Assembly: GCA_048772705.1 (NCBI GenBank)
Contig: JBLWGC010000104.1
Span: 682,001 to 746,000 of the forward strand
From: Leidyana gryllorum EB-2025a
Lineage: Eukaryota > Apicomplexa
Reading direction: 5' to 3'
Length of the DNA: 64,000 nt
Every line of letters starts with the position of its first letter. Positions within the stretch are counted from its first letter, which is position 1. The translations under genes were made by a program, and so were the position numbers. Below are positions 44,037-55,400 of the stretch, one piece after another. The notes under the pieces were generated by a model that did not search any database, was not told the origin of the DNA, and saw only the letters and a list, made by a program, of their open reading frames with translations.

Positions 44037-44596
44037 ATGCCAACCTCTCTAGTCCCCTTCATTGGCCCGTTGAGGTGAGACAGACGCAACCCCATCCCTG
44101 CAATCTCCTCCTATTCCCACAACAGCTTTGCTCTCCAAGTCGTGTGGCCCTTTGTTGTCACCGTTGGAGTAGCCAGTGACCCCAAGGGCCAATCGCCCCA
44201 TGCCATCATACAATGGACACTTTATTGGATGATCTATGCCATCTGGTCCTTGCTCGAGGGTTCAGTCCTATACTGGCTGGTTGAATAGTAAGTCATGTAT
44301 AAACAGACTCCCCACATATATACATCTATCACATCCTCAGCCTGCCCCTTTATATGGAAGTCAAAGCGGTCTTCTTCTTCTGGCTCGTTAGCCCAGTTTT
44401 CCAGGGCGCAGGCTACCTCTGGTACCGCGTACTCAACGAGTACTGCGCCCAACACATCAACCGCCTCCGACAGTGGTATGAACTGCGGGCTCCACCTGCT
44501 CTTCTCAGCCATGTGCCTGTCACCCAAACCAAGTCCGCGCCGTGGAACAACAATCAGCAAGCAACCCCCTCCACATCAAACGAGGCGCGAATGTAG
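44037..44596 (+). CDS. REEP/Yop1 (TB2/DP1/HVA22) ER-shaping protein
   Basis: Hairpin membrane protein that curves ER tubules. Exons 44037-44074, 44126-44287 and 44341-44596, with introns of 51 and 53 nt, give 151 residues. The TB2/DP1/HVA22 core is clear: ALQVVWPFVVTVGVASDPK, then IIQWTLYWMIYAIWSLLEG, LPLYMEVKAVFFFWLVSP and GAGYLWYRVLNEYC. The N-terminus is shorter than in Yop1. Its stop is 9 bp from that of the convergent RMP1-like gene. Confidence 0.88.
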
Positions 44597-44605
44597 CCAA
44601 CTGTT

Positions 44606-45126
44606 CTATGCTTGTCTTTTGCCCGTACCTCCACCGCCTGACACGCGCTTCAAGAATGCTGCCAATGGGTCGTTTTCTTCAATACCACTGCCCCCCTTCG
44701 ATGTTTGGAGAGGCGCTTTCTTGGGTGGAGGACCGGGTTGTACAACCGCATCTTTCAGCAACTGCCGCATCATAGCCAAACTGGCAAACCACGTCTGACT
44801 TAGAGCTGCAAAGTACCCTTTATCGAGTAAACAACGCTTTATTTCCCTGGCGGCGTCCTCTATAGCACTCAAAGTGAGGCTGCTGGACTTGACTAAGTCA
44901 TCTTTGTTGCTGGCTGATTTATCTGTGGCACCTTTCAACAGCTCAAGATGCCGACGCGCGCACTTTATGGCGTGGCGAACACGCAATATATATGGTTGTC
45001 GCCGATGTGCATGACGTGCCTGCATGACGTTCCAATGTACACCGTTACATTCATCAAAGGTCTGCTTACCGCGAAGATATTGAGGGCCAGTAACTCAGTT
45101 TCAAAACGGAACCGTTGGCAGTCCAT
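44606..45126 (-). CDS. Small basic helical protein, possibly RNase MRP subunit RMP1-like
   Basis: Exons 45070-45126 and 44606-45019 (50-nt intron) give 156 residues. The start is RFRFETELLALNIFAARHAHRRQPYI, followed by RHAIKCARRHLELL and LDKGYFAALSQTWFASLAMMRQLL. Residues after the first helix resemble the RMP1/NEPRO family, where a His/Arg/Gln-rich turn links two helices and a later segment carries F-x-x-L...L-A-x-x. The C-terminus has AAFLKRVSGGGG. The match rests on spacing and residue type only. It could equally be an unrelated small RNA-binding protein. Confidence 0.55.
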
Positions 45127-45140
45127 TACAAAAACCTATT

Positions 45141-46152
45141 TTAGGTTGTGTCAGACTTTTCAGCCGCCCAATGTTTGATCAGTGGGATCGGTAGGGCAGT
45201 AGGCTCCAGGACTGCCGTCCGTGGGGTGTCGGACACGCTGCTAAAACTCCTGGATGGGCCGCGTGTGGTGGGAAAACCAGCTACCTCGAATTTGGGCAGC
45301 GGGCGGAATCTGTGGCTGGACGTGCTGGTCAAACTGCTATGGGAATGCAGGCGGGGAATACTGGTAGCCCTAAAGATGTGGTCCGAATCAGAATTGTCGC
45401 GAACAAATAGTGGCCCAGGTGAAGCAGGGCTGGCTGGCGACTGGCAATGCAGACGTGAAAGATCGCTGAAGGATCGATGCTTTATACAGCTCAAAGCGGC
45501 GGCCAGTTCCTGCCTTGTGGTGCTGAGAGCTGAAAGAGTGCCTGAACTGCTAACGAAGCTCTCTGCGTATCCGTCTTCGTCGTCTGAGAAAGCGGAGATA
45601 TCAGCACTAGCTGTTGAGATGAGACAATGTTTGGGATGGCGGATCCCGAATTCCGCTGTCCGCGGTGAGCCTAGGGTGGGAGGAGAGAAGGGGCGTGTAT
45701 GTTTCCTCCGCCTCGGTTTCCTTGGTTTGGGTGGAACTCGCGCGTACGCGTGATTGTTGAAGACCTTCAGTTTCCGGGTGCGGAGACAGAAGCCCACTCG
45801 TAGTGGAGCTTTGATGACGACCGTAGGACAGCTTGTCAAAGCCCTGCGGTAAACAGATGGTCCCCGTTTGGCCGGAAATGGTGTCGGAATGACAATGTCA
45901 CAGAGCGACCGAGCCTGGCGCCGGTCGAGGTCTGGAGTAGCATGATAGTGTATGGTTCCGGATTTGTTTACCTGGAGTGATCTTTTGTTGACAAAATTGC
46001 GACCAGCTTTCTTCTTTGATGACCTCTAAGCGTTCCCGCTCAGCTGTCATAAGCTTTTCCATTGGGTCTCCGGAGCACGTTTGATGGTTCGACGGTACCG
46101 AGTAGTGTCGTACCCCCGCTAGTAGAACAGAGTCCATTTGAGCGAGATCCAT
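45141..46152 (-). CDS. Uncharacterised Ser-rich basic protein
   Basis: Not recognised. Exons 45972-46152 and 45141-45931 (40-nt intron, phase 1) give 323 residues. The first exon has a charged helix (EKLMTAERERLEVIKEESW). The second begins RRQARSLCDIVIPTPF, then a proline-rich basic stretch (PPKPRKPRRRKHTRPF), and is otherwise Ser/Thr-rich with several SP and RS-like sites, typical of a phosphorylated disordered protein. Its stop is 14 bp from the RMP1-like start, and its start is 35 bp from the MPDU1 stop, all on the minus strand. Confidence 0.6.
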
Positions 46153-46187
46153 GACGTGTTCGATATATGATGCACCTTTCAACAAAA

Positions 46188-47248
46188 TCAATCAAGACGT
46201 TTGCGAGGCTTGTTGGGTTCTCCTTTTCCAGCGACTTCTTCTTTCTCTTGCAGGGGTGAAGTGGTATCGGTCTTCTTGTGGTCGGCAGCCGATGTCATGA
46301 AGCGCTGCGTGTTGGTCCAGTAGTATATGATCTGGGCGAGGACACATCCGTTCACACACATGGCAGTGGTGTGGCTTGCCTACGCAATTGAGCGAAGAGA
46401 ATGAACGCAGCGAGCGCGTTATGTCGCTTACCAAGACAAAGGGATCCTTGACCTGAATCATTGTGCTGGTGACACGCGCAGTGTTGCCCGCAACCTGCAT
46501 TATCAGGGAGGCCAGCGCTAATTGACCCGTATGCTTCTGACGGAAGTTTCGGGTAATTTGAGGCAAGCGAGATGCCACGACTGCAGTGGGAAAAAGATAG
46601 ATTAGTGGGGCGCCCACCCGGTTGGCTACTCACTCATCGGCATCGGTGCGATGCCAAATAGATAGAGCACAGGTGCTGGAAGCCGTCCTGCAAAGTGAAG
46701 ATCGAGTGAGTGCGTGGTGAGCATGTCTCCTTACCAGTGACTGTGAGAGTAAAGAAGAATAGCCAAATACCGGCAACAACCACTCTAAATCTCTTCTGTT
46801 GGGACGTAGCCTCACTCAGAGACCAGATGAGGGCTACGATGACCAAATATTCGCAACCTAAAACCGACAGTGTCTATACAACATTGCTGACAGCCATCGC
46901 GTTACCTGCGAAAAAACTGTCGCCCCAAGTCATGAAAGGATAGCCTTGCGTATAATTGAAGGACAGGTACATAAAGGAGCTGGCAGACTGTGAGGAAGTC
47001 GTTACTGTACTCCGCTCTCACACATTTACCTGCATCAGCCAACTCGCTTCCGATAGTCCCGCCACAGATTTGTTCTTGAGAATCTTATAGATCTGCGGCA
47101 GTTGGACCACCAACCCTCCAGAAAGGAGCAACAGGTTGAGGGCGAACATGGCTACCTGTGTGTGGCCGCATGAGTGATACGTGGTGCCGCCGACCGATAG
47201 ACTTACATTGCCAAAGATTCCCCCAGAAGAGGTAAGGTGTGGCGACAT
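46188..47248 (-). CDS. MPDU1: MPDU1-like PQ-loop membrane protein
   Basis: MPDU1 is needed for use of mannose- and glucose-P-dolichol in ER glycosylation and GPI synthesis. Seven exons: 47207-47248, 47030-47155, 46906-46987, 46735-46857, 46634-46687, 46432-46580 and 46188-46379, introns 42-53 nt, 255 residues. Two PQ loops are present: GGLVVQLPQIYKILKNKSVAGLS and ASRLPQITRNFRQKHTGQLALAS. FVLASHTTAMCVNGCVLAQIIYYW follows, as in MPDU1. There are about seven hydrophobic helices and a Lys-rich C-terminus that could retain it in the ER. Other SWEET/PQ-loop transporters are possible, but the second loop is of MPDU1 type. Confidence 0.88.
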
Positions 47249-47310
47249 GGAGAGGCAATTAAATTTTCACCTTTCGTTCTTGTTGGTTTGTACCTTTTTC
47301 ACTCTGAATT
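47249..47310. promoter_or_regulatory. 62-bp bidirectional gap, MPDU1 / glutamate 5-kinase
   Basis: Outward start codons 62 bp apart; the gap is AT-rich with a T-run. Shared promoter by position only. Confidence 0.35.
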
Positions 47311-49435
47311 ATGTTGGGAGCAGCGCATTTCAAGGGGATTGCCCCCATGAATCGATTCGATGAGACACCTGCCCAAACTCTGGCCCCTCCGCCAACTCTA
47401 AAGTCCTCGATCGCGGGCCGGAGGCCACAGATCCTGGTGCTGAAAGTCGGTACCAGTACACTCATGAAAGCTGGCGGACACTCATTCTCACTGGCTAACC
47501 TTGGGAAGTTTGTAGATGCGGTTTGCGACTTGAAAGAACGAGGCTATCATGTGAGCGTCATCCCCCCTTCTGTTGACAATGAGGCCACAGGTGGTCATGA
47601 TTTCCAGTGGAGCAGTAGGCTCAGGCTGCGTACACATGCACATATTCAATCGGCCCAAAGAAATGGTCGAGAAACAAGCTGTCTCGGCCGTCGGGCAATG
47701 TCGTTTGGTCCGATTGTGGGAGGATATATTTGCCATCCGAGAGACGAAAGTCGCTCAACTTCTGGTTACACGGTAACCTAAGCCCCAAACAGCTCACAGA
47801 CAATCCGCTCGTTCCAACACGGCAGAACGGACCTTATATACCGTCCAAGATTCGTCAACTTTCGGAACACTCTGCTGCAACTCCTAAATATGGATGTTAT
47901 ACCTATCATCAACGAGAACGATGCCCTCGCCACTGAGGGGCTCAAATTCGGAGTAGGCCAGCTCAGCGACCGTGTCGAATCCCCCCCTCTCTGCCCGCCG
48001 CTCCCACCCCTTCACCCCAGTCCTACTTCACACATAGTTGTCGATATATCTATACGATGCTGCACTTGTTAGGATAATGACACGTTGGGGGCTTACGTGT
48101 CCGTTTCTATTGGAGCAAATTGGTATTTCATGCTCACTGATGTTGACTGCTTGTTCACGGCTAACCCGCGGCATCATGCTGACGCGAAACCCGTAGCATA
48201 TGTTGGAAAAATAGACCGAATCTCGACAATTCTGGATGCTGATGAGAGTGAGTCGTCTCTCCCACCCTTAACATTGGGATTTATTCCAGACGAGGGTACC
48301 GAGTGGGGGTCTGGCGGCATGAGGACCAAAATCATTGCCGCGAAGTTGTGCTGCGCCACGGGAATACACACGGCGCTGTGCCATGGAGCCTTCCCAGAGT
48401 GCGTCAACCTTTATTTTAGCGACAATCTTCTTCCAGGCGCATTTTGGATATCGTCGGGTTCGCTGAGGCGAAAGCGCCTTGCCGAAAGGTTCCCAGCACA
48501 AGCACCATTGCTACTCCCGCAGGCAACGGATGCGAGGTGTCAATGTCCGGCTCGCCGGAGTATCCAGCGCAGCCGTTGACAAGTAACTTCGTGGCGGGAC
48601 TCAAAAGAGCCGCTACAAGTGTAGCACGTGTGGAGGGACAGCAACCTAGTTCGAGCGGCCGCGTGGACTCGGAATCGGACCTGTCGGACTCTCCGCACGA
48701 CAAAGATCGAAAGCTGGCGTTCATCACCTTCCCAAGCATCGAGGCCATGCCCTATGTTGGCACCATATTCGCAGGCCAGCCGTGTACGCAGTCCCTCAGG
48801 GACCAACGACGGTGGATTCTTTCGCTCCCCGTGCGTGGGCGAATCTACCTTGATGATGCTACCTGCCGCGCGGTGATTGAGAAGCGCAAGAGTCTGTATG
48901 CCTTGGGCGTAGTCGCCATCAAAGTGAGTTTTATACCTCCAGCACAAGCGCTATGCCTGCACACGTGTCTCACTCGACTGCCTTATCACTTATTAACCCT
49001 GTGTTCAGGATGATTTTTATCCTGGAGAAGCTGTTGCCCTATTACAAGCCACTGGATCAGTAAACAGTGGAGAAGAAAGAGAAGAAAATGAATTGGCACG
49101 ATGCTTAGTTAACTTTAGTTCCCAAGAACTACAAAAGATCAAAGGAAAGAAGAGCTGCGACTTCCAGCGCATCTTGGGCTATTACTGTGCGCACGAAGTT
49201 GCCCACAAGAGTGACATTATATTTGTAAGGCACCCCGTATGCCACTTGCTCAAATATACCGTGTGTGTTTGCCTGCTGACAGGTTAATCCCGGGCCCGTA
49301 TACGAGAAATATCATGTAAAGATAACCCGTGAGATGGTTGAATCATCCGATGAGGAGGAGCAGGCGGTCGAGTTAGAGCAACCAGCCTTTTCGCCCGTAC
49401 CGGTTCCGGCCGAGGGCGAAACTCAATTTGCTTGA
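47311..49435 (+). CDS. PRO1: Glutamate 5-kinase with PUA domain
   Basis: Phosphorylates glutamate in the first step of proline synthesis. Seven exons: 47311-47550, 47591-47772, 47826-47952, 48073-48398, 48437-48923, 49009-49224 and 49283-49435; 576 residues. The amino-acid-kinase domain shows LVLKVGTSTL, VMISSGAVGSG, VIPIINENDAL, FGDNDTL, LTDVDCLF and GTEWGSGGMRTKI. The PUA domain has RRWILSLPVRGRIYLDD and LVNFSSQELQKIKGKKS. It is a separate kinase like bacterial ProB and yeast Pro1, not the fused P5CS of animals and plants. About 90 Ser/Pro-rich residues are inserted between the kinase HGAFPERILD segment and the PUA GTIF. An acidic tail of about 35 residues ends the protein. Confidence 0.93.
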
Positions 49436-49509
49436 AGACAAATCTATTTTCCCTTTCATTGTGCGACAGGTAGCCTGACAGACATACACCTCTCTGTTCA
49501 TCACTTCCA

Positions 49510-50350
49510 ATGGACCACGCTGCCAAGCATACTGACCTTTCAGGCCGTCAGTGGCTTCGCGGTCTTATTCCTTCATCTCGCGCTCGCGTTAGAGCTCCGC
49601 ATCGTCGCCCTTTTGGGATTGTCAGTGGCACTGCCCTCAGCTTCTGGAGTGTTCTGGAAGAGCCTGTAGTAGAGAAATGTGCATCATTGCGTCCACCATT
49701 CATCGTCTTCCCAAGGCATTGCTTCGATGAGATTTGCAGAAGTCCTGCTCGATTGCGATCATCATCTCGTAAGCCTGACCTTTCACGTTTCTGACCAATG
49801 CCATTGTCCGCAGCTCTTGATGTTCAGAATGTGCGGACCCCTCAAGGCGTGCGGGTCGCGCCCACAGATTTAGAGTGCCCAGGTGCTCCTTTGCGAGGAG
49901 GCCACCGGCTCGACCGCGACTGGAGCCCCCTGTGGAACGCCGAATATCGGCAGGCCGCATGTGAACCTGACTTCACCGCTCACGCGCCGATGTTTCCAGA
50001 GTTCATGGACACGCCTGTGCCCGTGCCGATCCCACTGCCCCCAAAGCGACGTTACAGCTATACTTCAAATAGACGTCAGTGGCGATTGCTGCTGAATTCC
50101 GACTTTCCTTCACAGTCGAGCCGTCACCAGCCTTTGAGTGCCACGAGCGCTCGAGGAGCGTTCGTTGAGGTAAGATTAGAACCATACACACGTGTTTCGA
50201 CACCACCCGTCCCAGTCTTACATCGCCGAAAATCCTCCTCACGGCCGGAAGGGCCTGATTTGGGACCTTACTGTCCACGTATTCATTGCGCCCAAATTCA
50301 AAGTTCCTAGCTTAGCCCGTCGGTCACAGAAGTTTCGAGTGTACCGCTAA
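49510..50350 (+). CDS. Uncharacterised basic protein
   Basis: Not recognised. A three-exon model, 49510-49768, 49814-50169 and 50216-50350, gives 249 residues with consistent phase. The last exon is the most convincing part (NPPHGRKGLIWDLTVHVFIA, then KFKVPSLARRSQKFRVYR). The second exon is Pro-rich (TPVPVPIPLPPKRRYSY). The first exon is uncertain: over 49436-49666 another frame, open and strongly hydrophobic (VLFLHLALALELRIVALLGL), could instead belong to the gene. Confidence 0.5.
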
Positions 50351-50562
50351 TTTTAATTGAATTACCAACAATAATAATGTATATTTGAGTGTAGATTTCC
50401 AACTTCATTGGCTCAGGGTGCAATCAACCGGCGGTTGCCGGCTTTGCGTGTGTGTGCACGTGGTGCAGGAGGCTGTGGGTGAGCATGTGAGTTGCGGAAT
50501 GGTAAGTGACAGCTGTCAGCGATTGTGCAAGCGCTGCGCAGGCATCGACCAGTGCTCGTCGT

Positions 50563-50862
50563 ATGTTGAACAATCCAGCGGATGCTATGAACGATGGCGA
50601 TACTATGAGCGAAGTTGGTCTAACTAAACTGCGGCGCAAACGGCCCTTGACTCGCTCGATTCCTTTCTCTCGCAAACTGACTCGCATAGCTGATCCGGCG
50701 GAGGCGGCCCCTAAGGCTTCCGATCCACCCAAGAAAAGTCCGCCATTTCCAGTACTCGAAACCATCATGGAAGAGGACGACGCCTCCTCCGTAGCGTCTT
50801 CCGATCTCCTGGTTGATACTCCCTCCACATTGCCTCCCGAAAATGCACCGCATGGGGACTAG
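50563..50862 (+). CDS. Small uncharacterised protein, stop overlapping SF1 stop
   Basis: Not recognised. From the ATG at 50563 it encodes 99 residues: a basic half (KLRRKRPLTRSIPFSRKLTR) and an acidic Ser-rich half (TIMEEDDASSVASSDLL). It may be the last exon of a longer gene, since the frame stays open upstream. The TAG stop overlaps the SF1 stop on the opposite strand within one CTAG. Confidence 0.35.
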   Translation: MLNNPADAMNDGDTMSEVGLTKLRRKRPLTRSIPFSRKLTRIADPAEAAPKASDPPKKSPPFPVLETIMEEDDASSVASSDLLVDTPSTLPPENAPHGD

Positions 50863-52283
50863 TTCGCACCATACACCTTGGGCGTGCCCTCCAGAGGATC
50901 AATCCCGTGGACTTCGTTCGCAAGTTTACAGTCCATCGTCACGTGCCCACGGTCCCCACATATCGCGCATCGCTATACCAATCATTTTCGAGATCGCATC
51001 CGTAACAATGTCACTTACCACTTCAGCCCTCTTGTATGTGTCGAACTGCGTCTCAGGACACTCGAATCCGAAGTGCCCCAATTGACCACAAACCGTACAG
51101 CGGGAGTCGGCTTTGGTCAAAAATCCGCCAGTTCCGTTCACGAGGGCGAGCTGCTCCAGACCTTTCTTCTTGTACTCCTCATGAATTGGATGATTAGGGT
51201 CCAACAGCGGCTCAATCAGGGCCACAGCGCGCTGCAAGGATACACAAGTTTCGAACGGTCCTCAATAGGAGATGCATTGTCAGCACGCACGGCCACTCAG
51301 ACAACCTCCCGCACACGCACAACCAGCACATGATAAGCTTCACAATGACAGATGATGTCAAATTACACTCATGGTGAACTTTTATGAACAAACTCGCCAA
51401 ATTACAGACCAACGCGGCTTGATCTTAAGCCTTGAACCTCATAGCCAGAACCAATCATGCACAGAAACGTATTAGCAGCAATTAGCCGTAGTGTCAGGCG
51501 AACAAAGCGGTGTAATGATTCCCTTACCTCAAGCTTTTCCTCCGATTCAGCGGCAATGTGTACATGCTGAGGCATCGCCGCCTCCTCATCTGTTTGATGA
51601 TCACTTCGTTTCCCTTCTTTCTGCGTTCCCCTCCCTCGTATCGATATCTGCGCCCCTGATTCTGCCTCAAGCCGCTTGTGGTTACAGCCTCGCGGCCCAA
51701 TGATCAATCCCATAAAGTTATAGTCGGGGAACTCTTCTTGCGGAATTAAGATACGCCGTGTTCGCTTCATTGGTTTGAAGTCTGCAGGGGGCGCATAGGA
51801 AGGAACAGTTGCGACCATGTGTTCAATCAAGCGCTGTTGTTCCGCAACCATCGCCGCCTTTATCCGTATATCCCTTCTATTCGTCCGATTACCATCCTTA
51901 TCGTATATCGGCACAGGTGAGGGAGGCCGGATGTCAGGGTCCCCCATCTCGTACTCCCCCATCATGAGTTTTCGATTCAGTTCCTCCAACCGTTGCTCAC
52001 GCAGGAACTGGTCGACCTGTTCAAGGGACATCAACGGGGGAAAATCCAGGAAGGGGGGGGGCAAATAGGGTTTGTTGTCAGGATGGCCCCATCGGCTCTG
52101 TTTCGCAGACCCTCGAGCACCTGCTTCAATTGGCTCGGACAATGTATGACCCGATGCTGATATAAGCAGCGTTCTTGGCAAACGTTCCCATCGACTGCGT
52201 CTACCACTAGAGTACTTGCCAATATTGGCCCTTTCGATGGGCACTAATGCCGTGGAAATAACATCGGCCCCCACGAGCGCCAT
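50859..52283 (-). CDS. SF1: Branchpoint-binding protein / splicing factor 1
   Basis: Recognises the intron branchpoint and works with U2AF. Exons 51528-52283, 51019-51231 and 50859-50972, with introns of 296 and 46 nt, give 360 residues. Two UHM-ligand-like sites (GRRSRWER, KQSRWGH) come first. Then the SF1 helix region (SLEQVDQFLREQRLEELNRK), RPPSPVPIYDKDGNRTNRRD, and the KH domain with GPRG. After the long intron comes EKLE joined to RAVALIEPLLDPNHP. Two zinc knuckles follow, CTVCGQLGHFGFEC and CAICGDRGHVTMDC. Two knuckles match yeast BBP; animal SF1 has one. The protein ends soon after, without the Pro-rich tail of animal SF1. Confidence 0.94.
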
Positions 52284-52432
52284 TGACTCTATTTTTTTCT
52301 TTACGCATAGCTACTGGGCAGGAGGGTGCACGGATGGGAAAGTTTGGGAAAGTGAGTCCTGCAGAGGTGCGCGGGTGCGCGTGTTGCATGAATTAATGAA
52401 GAGTTGAATGTGCGTTCCGTGGAGACACACAG
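52284..52432. promoter_or_regulatory. Divergent gap between SF1 and the RRM-HAD gene
   Basis: 149 bp between outward start codons, presumed to carry both promoters. No motif was recognised. Confidence 0.35.
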
Positions 52433-55400
52433 ATGGAAGCCAAGAACAATGTACCTCAGAAACGGCAGTTTTCGGAGGTTCAGAGCTCCAGCAGTCCTCA
52501 GCAGGTGCCTCAACGTCGTCGGCTTGAGTTACTAGTCCGGCACCTGAGCCCGAACACCGATGAGCGGGCGTTGGCGTCTGCTTTTGCTCATTATGGCGAC
52601 ATAGCTGACGTGTTTGTTCCGGTGGACAGCAAAGGGAAGTCGAAAGGACTGGGGTACATAACATTTATCCATACGAGCGACGCTTTGCGTGCAGTTCAGC
52701 AAGCTCAGCGTGTGATCAATGACCACATGACATTCGTGACCTTAGTACGAAACCGCCAGCCACACAAACACCAACTGACGTTTGCGCAGCGGATGCAAGT
52801 GAAAGCCGCAGCCGAGCGCAGCAAAACGCCATTGAAACGTCGTACTCGTTCTGGTCACCCAGTGATTGGATCGAACTTAATGGAGCAGGTGGATCCACCC
52901 CCAGCACCCACAGTGTCGTCAGCAGCTGGACGGCGTGCCCCTGCAACAGCTCCGGTATCTCGAACGCTGTTCTTCAGTGTGCCACAGACGACTCGTTTGG
53001 GTATGTTGCACATATTGATTGGTCAGTCACTTCGTTGTCAGCCTCAGCCTGAATTCGTTTATTTGGCGTCGGGAAAATTCTTCCTGTTCAATGAGGAGGT
53101 GATGGAGGATTTGTCCGATGGAGCATCGACAGCGGCGTGTTTCGATACGTGCCGCGCCAATCGCCAGCACCCACGACTGCCATTGCCAGTTCGGGCGGGT
53201 GAAGAAGCGATCGAGCGTTACCTCAAGACCGTCAAGTTCAACAGCTACATGTCGGCTGCCAACCGCTCTTCAAAACAACCGAAACGAAGGAGGGATCTCG
53301 CGTCCTGTCGCGCTGAAGAGAAGAAGACCATTCCTGATCTTCCTGTCAAACTATTCCGCATCAATTCACCCCGAAAACAGGATGTAGCTAGTCCCGCCGT
53401 CGCGCCGCCCACTCGGACATCTTCTCAGGTACACACCGCTGTAAAATCTCCAAGCGCCGTAACTGTGCCGAGATCGCCATCGGCACCGAATAAGAGGAAT
53501 AAGAAGTCTACTACTACAAACCGTAACGCTAATGTGTCAGCAGCCGTTCCACGTCCTTCTTCCACACCTGCTTCCGTGCAGTGCCCTTCCAAACACCAAC
53601 CTCAGCCTCAACCTCCACCTCCACCCGCACATCATCAATATCACCAGTATCGTCCAAGGGCGGCAACAACAACGACAACGACGACGAGCATTCCTCCCAC
53701 CATGGTTATGGCTTCTTTGAGCCCGAAGGTTACATCTTCACCTCAAACTACAACAGCTCGTACTGTTGTCGCAGCGGTTACGCCGAGTCCTTTGACGACG
53801 GCTCATCCAACAGCGAGAACAGTAGCTACTCCAGTCACATCTCGTACTTTGGCCACGGCGCGCATTATGACACCAATGTCCGCTGCAGCACCGACGTCCA
53901 CAACTGTTTTGCGACCTCGTTCGCCTCCCGTGACCTCTTCACCGCCAATGATCCCCTCACCGACGGTAGCCAATTCACCATCGTCAATGGTTCCCTTGTC
54001 TACAACGGTGGCTTCGCCTTCGAGTGCAAGCAACCGGCCGCTTGGAGAGTCTCGGCTCCCGCAGAGATACTCTCCTCCCCCAGAACCATCACCACCGGTA
54101 CGGCCGGCGACTGTGGAGTCACCGAGTTGGCGCTCGCAGCCTCAAATATCCTATACCGCAGGAGTGGAACCACCTGTGTCACCACCATCCGTATGGCGGC
54201 CTCAGGTGCAACCTCTGGGTCCATTGCAACATCAACAGCCCGTTGTAAAGTCAAGTGCTGCACCGATTGTCTCGCGTCCACAGCCACCACCGGCAGCTGC
54301 TGAGTGGCGATCGAATGAGTGGCGATCGCATCTGTTGCCGCCAACATTTGCTGCGACACCTGTGGTGTTTTCGCCAGAACAGCCGCAAATCCGGCTAACG
54401 ATGATGAGTGAGCGTGTTGACCGTCGGCCGGAGAGCCGCGTGACCGAGTGCAATAGCAACAATAGCAGCAGTGTGTCCACCAGCCGGCGTTCGCCGGTGG
54501 TGAAGGGAAGGCAATGGCGACGGGCGGATGAGCAGCAGGTTGAAATTGCTCGTCCCCGTCAAGGACTCGAGCTTGATGAAGCTGACATTAGTCGAATCCT
54601 GCGCGAGCGTCGTTTGATGGAGGAAAGATATGAATTACAACGAATGGAAGAGCTCAAGCTTCGAGAAGAACGTCGTGTGCTGGAACAAAGATTGGCCGAG
54701 ACCACACGATTGTTGGAACACGAATTACGGCGACCTTCTCCTCATCTCTACGAAGAGGAAATTCGTCATCAAAGATTGGGTGGTGGAGATTCTTCGAGTT
54801 GGGAACCAATGAGGAGACCGTCTCCCCCCATGACGCCATCACCCCTCCACACACCAGCATCGGCCCCGCGCTGCTTTAGATTGTCACCCCTAGTAGAAGT
54901 GCCACCAGCGTCACATGCGCGAGTGGCATCCCAACCGGCTGCATTGCCCACCTACGATATGTTTCGTCCTGCTTACGTAACAGACTCGTCCACCACTACA
55001 CTGACTTCGGAAGAAGCAGAAGCGACAGCAGCAGACGAGGCAATGCCGCATCCATTCCCACCGTTAGAGACCACTTCCACTTCGGTGGACCTGCGTCAGT
55101 ACTTGTCCACTCACGACCATCTTTTCGCCAAGTTACCCAAAGAAGCCCAGGAAGACGAATCGGAGAGGATCACGCCGGTAGGGCACGCTCGTGTCCACAG
55201 TGCTGATTCTATCAGTCGGCGGAGACTGGTCAGAAGAACTGCATCTCCGGACCAACAACAGCCCATATTGGGCCCCAATACCAACCGAAACCCCTCTGGT
55301 GCAACGTCTTCGACCACTCTGTTTCTCGAAAGACTTCGTCCGACCGGTGCCCGTCGCCGTCTGCGCCCGCCGCCTATGAGTGCTGCAAAGGATGAAATCG

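Noticed and set aside
49436-49666. Hydrophobic frame downstream of glutamate 5-kinase that could be a membrane segment
   Set aside because: It is in frame with the kinase stop and has no ATG. The frame from 49510 has an ATG and joins in phase to the next exon. Kept only as an alternative in the gene entry.
53532-54303. Long overlapping frame inside exon 1 of the RRM-HAD gene, rich in Ser, Asn and Tyr
   Set aside because: It overlaps a Thr/Pro-rich low-complexity part of the main frame. The main frame continues through 4.3 kb and reaches the conserved HAD motifs, so the second frame is a composition effect.
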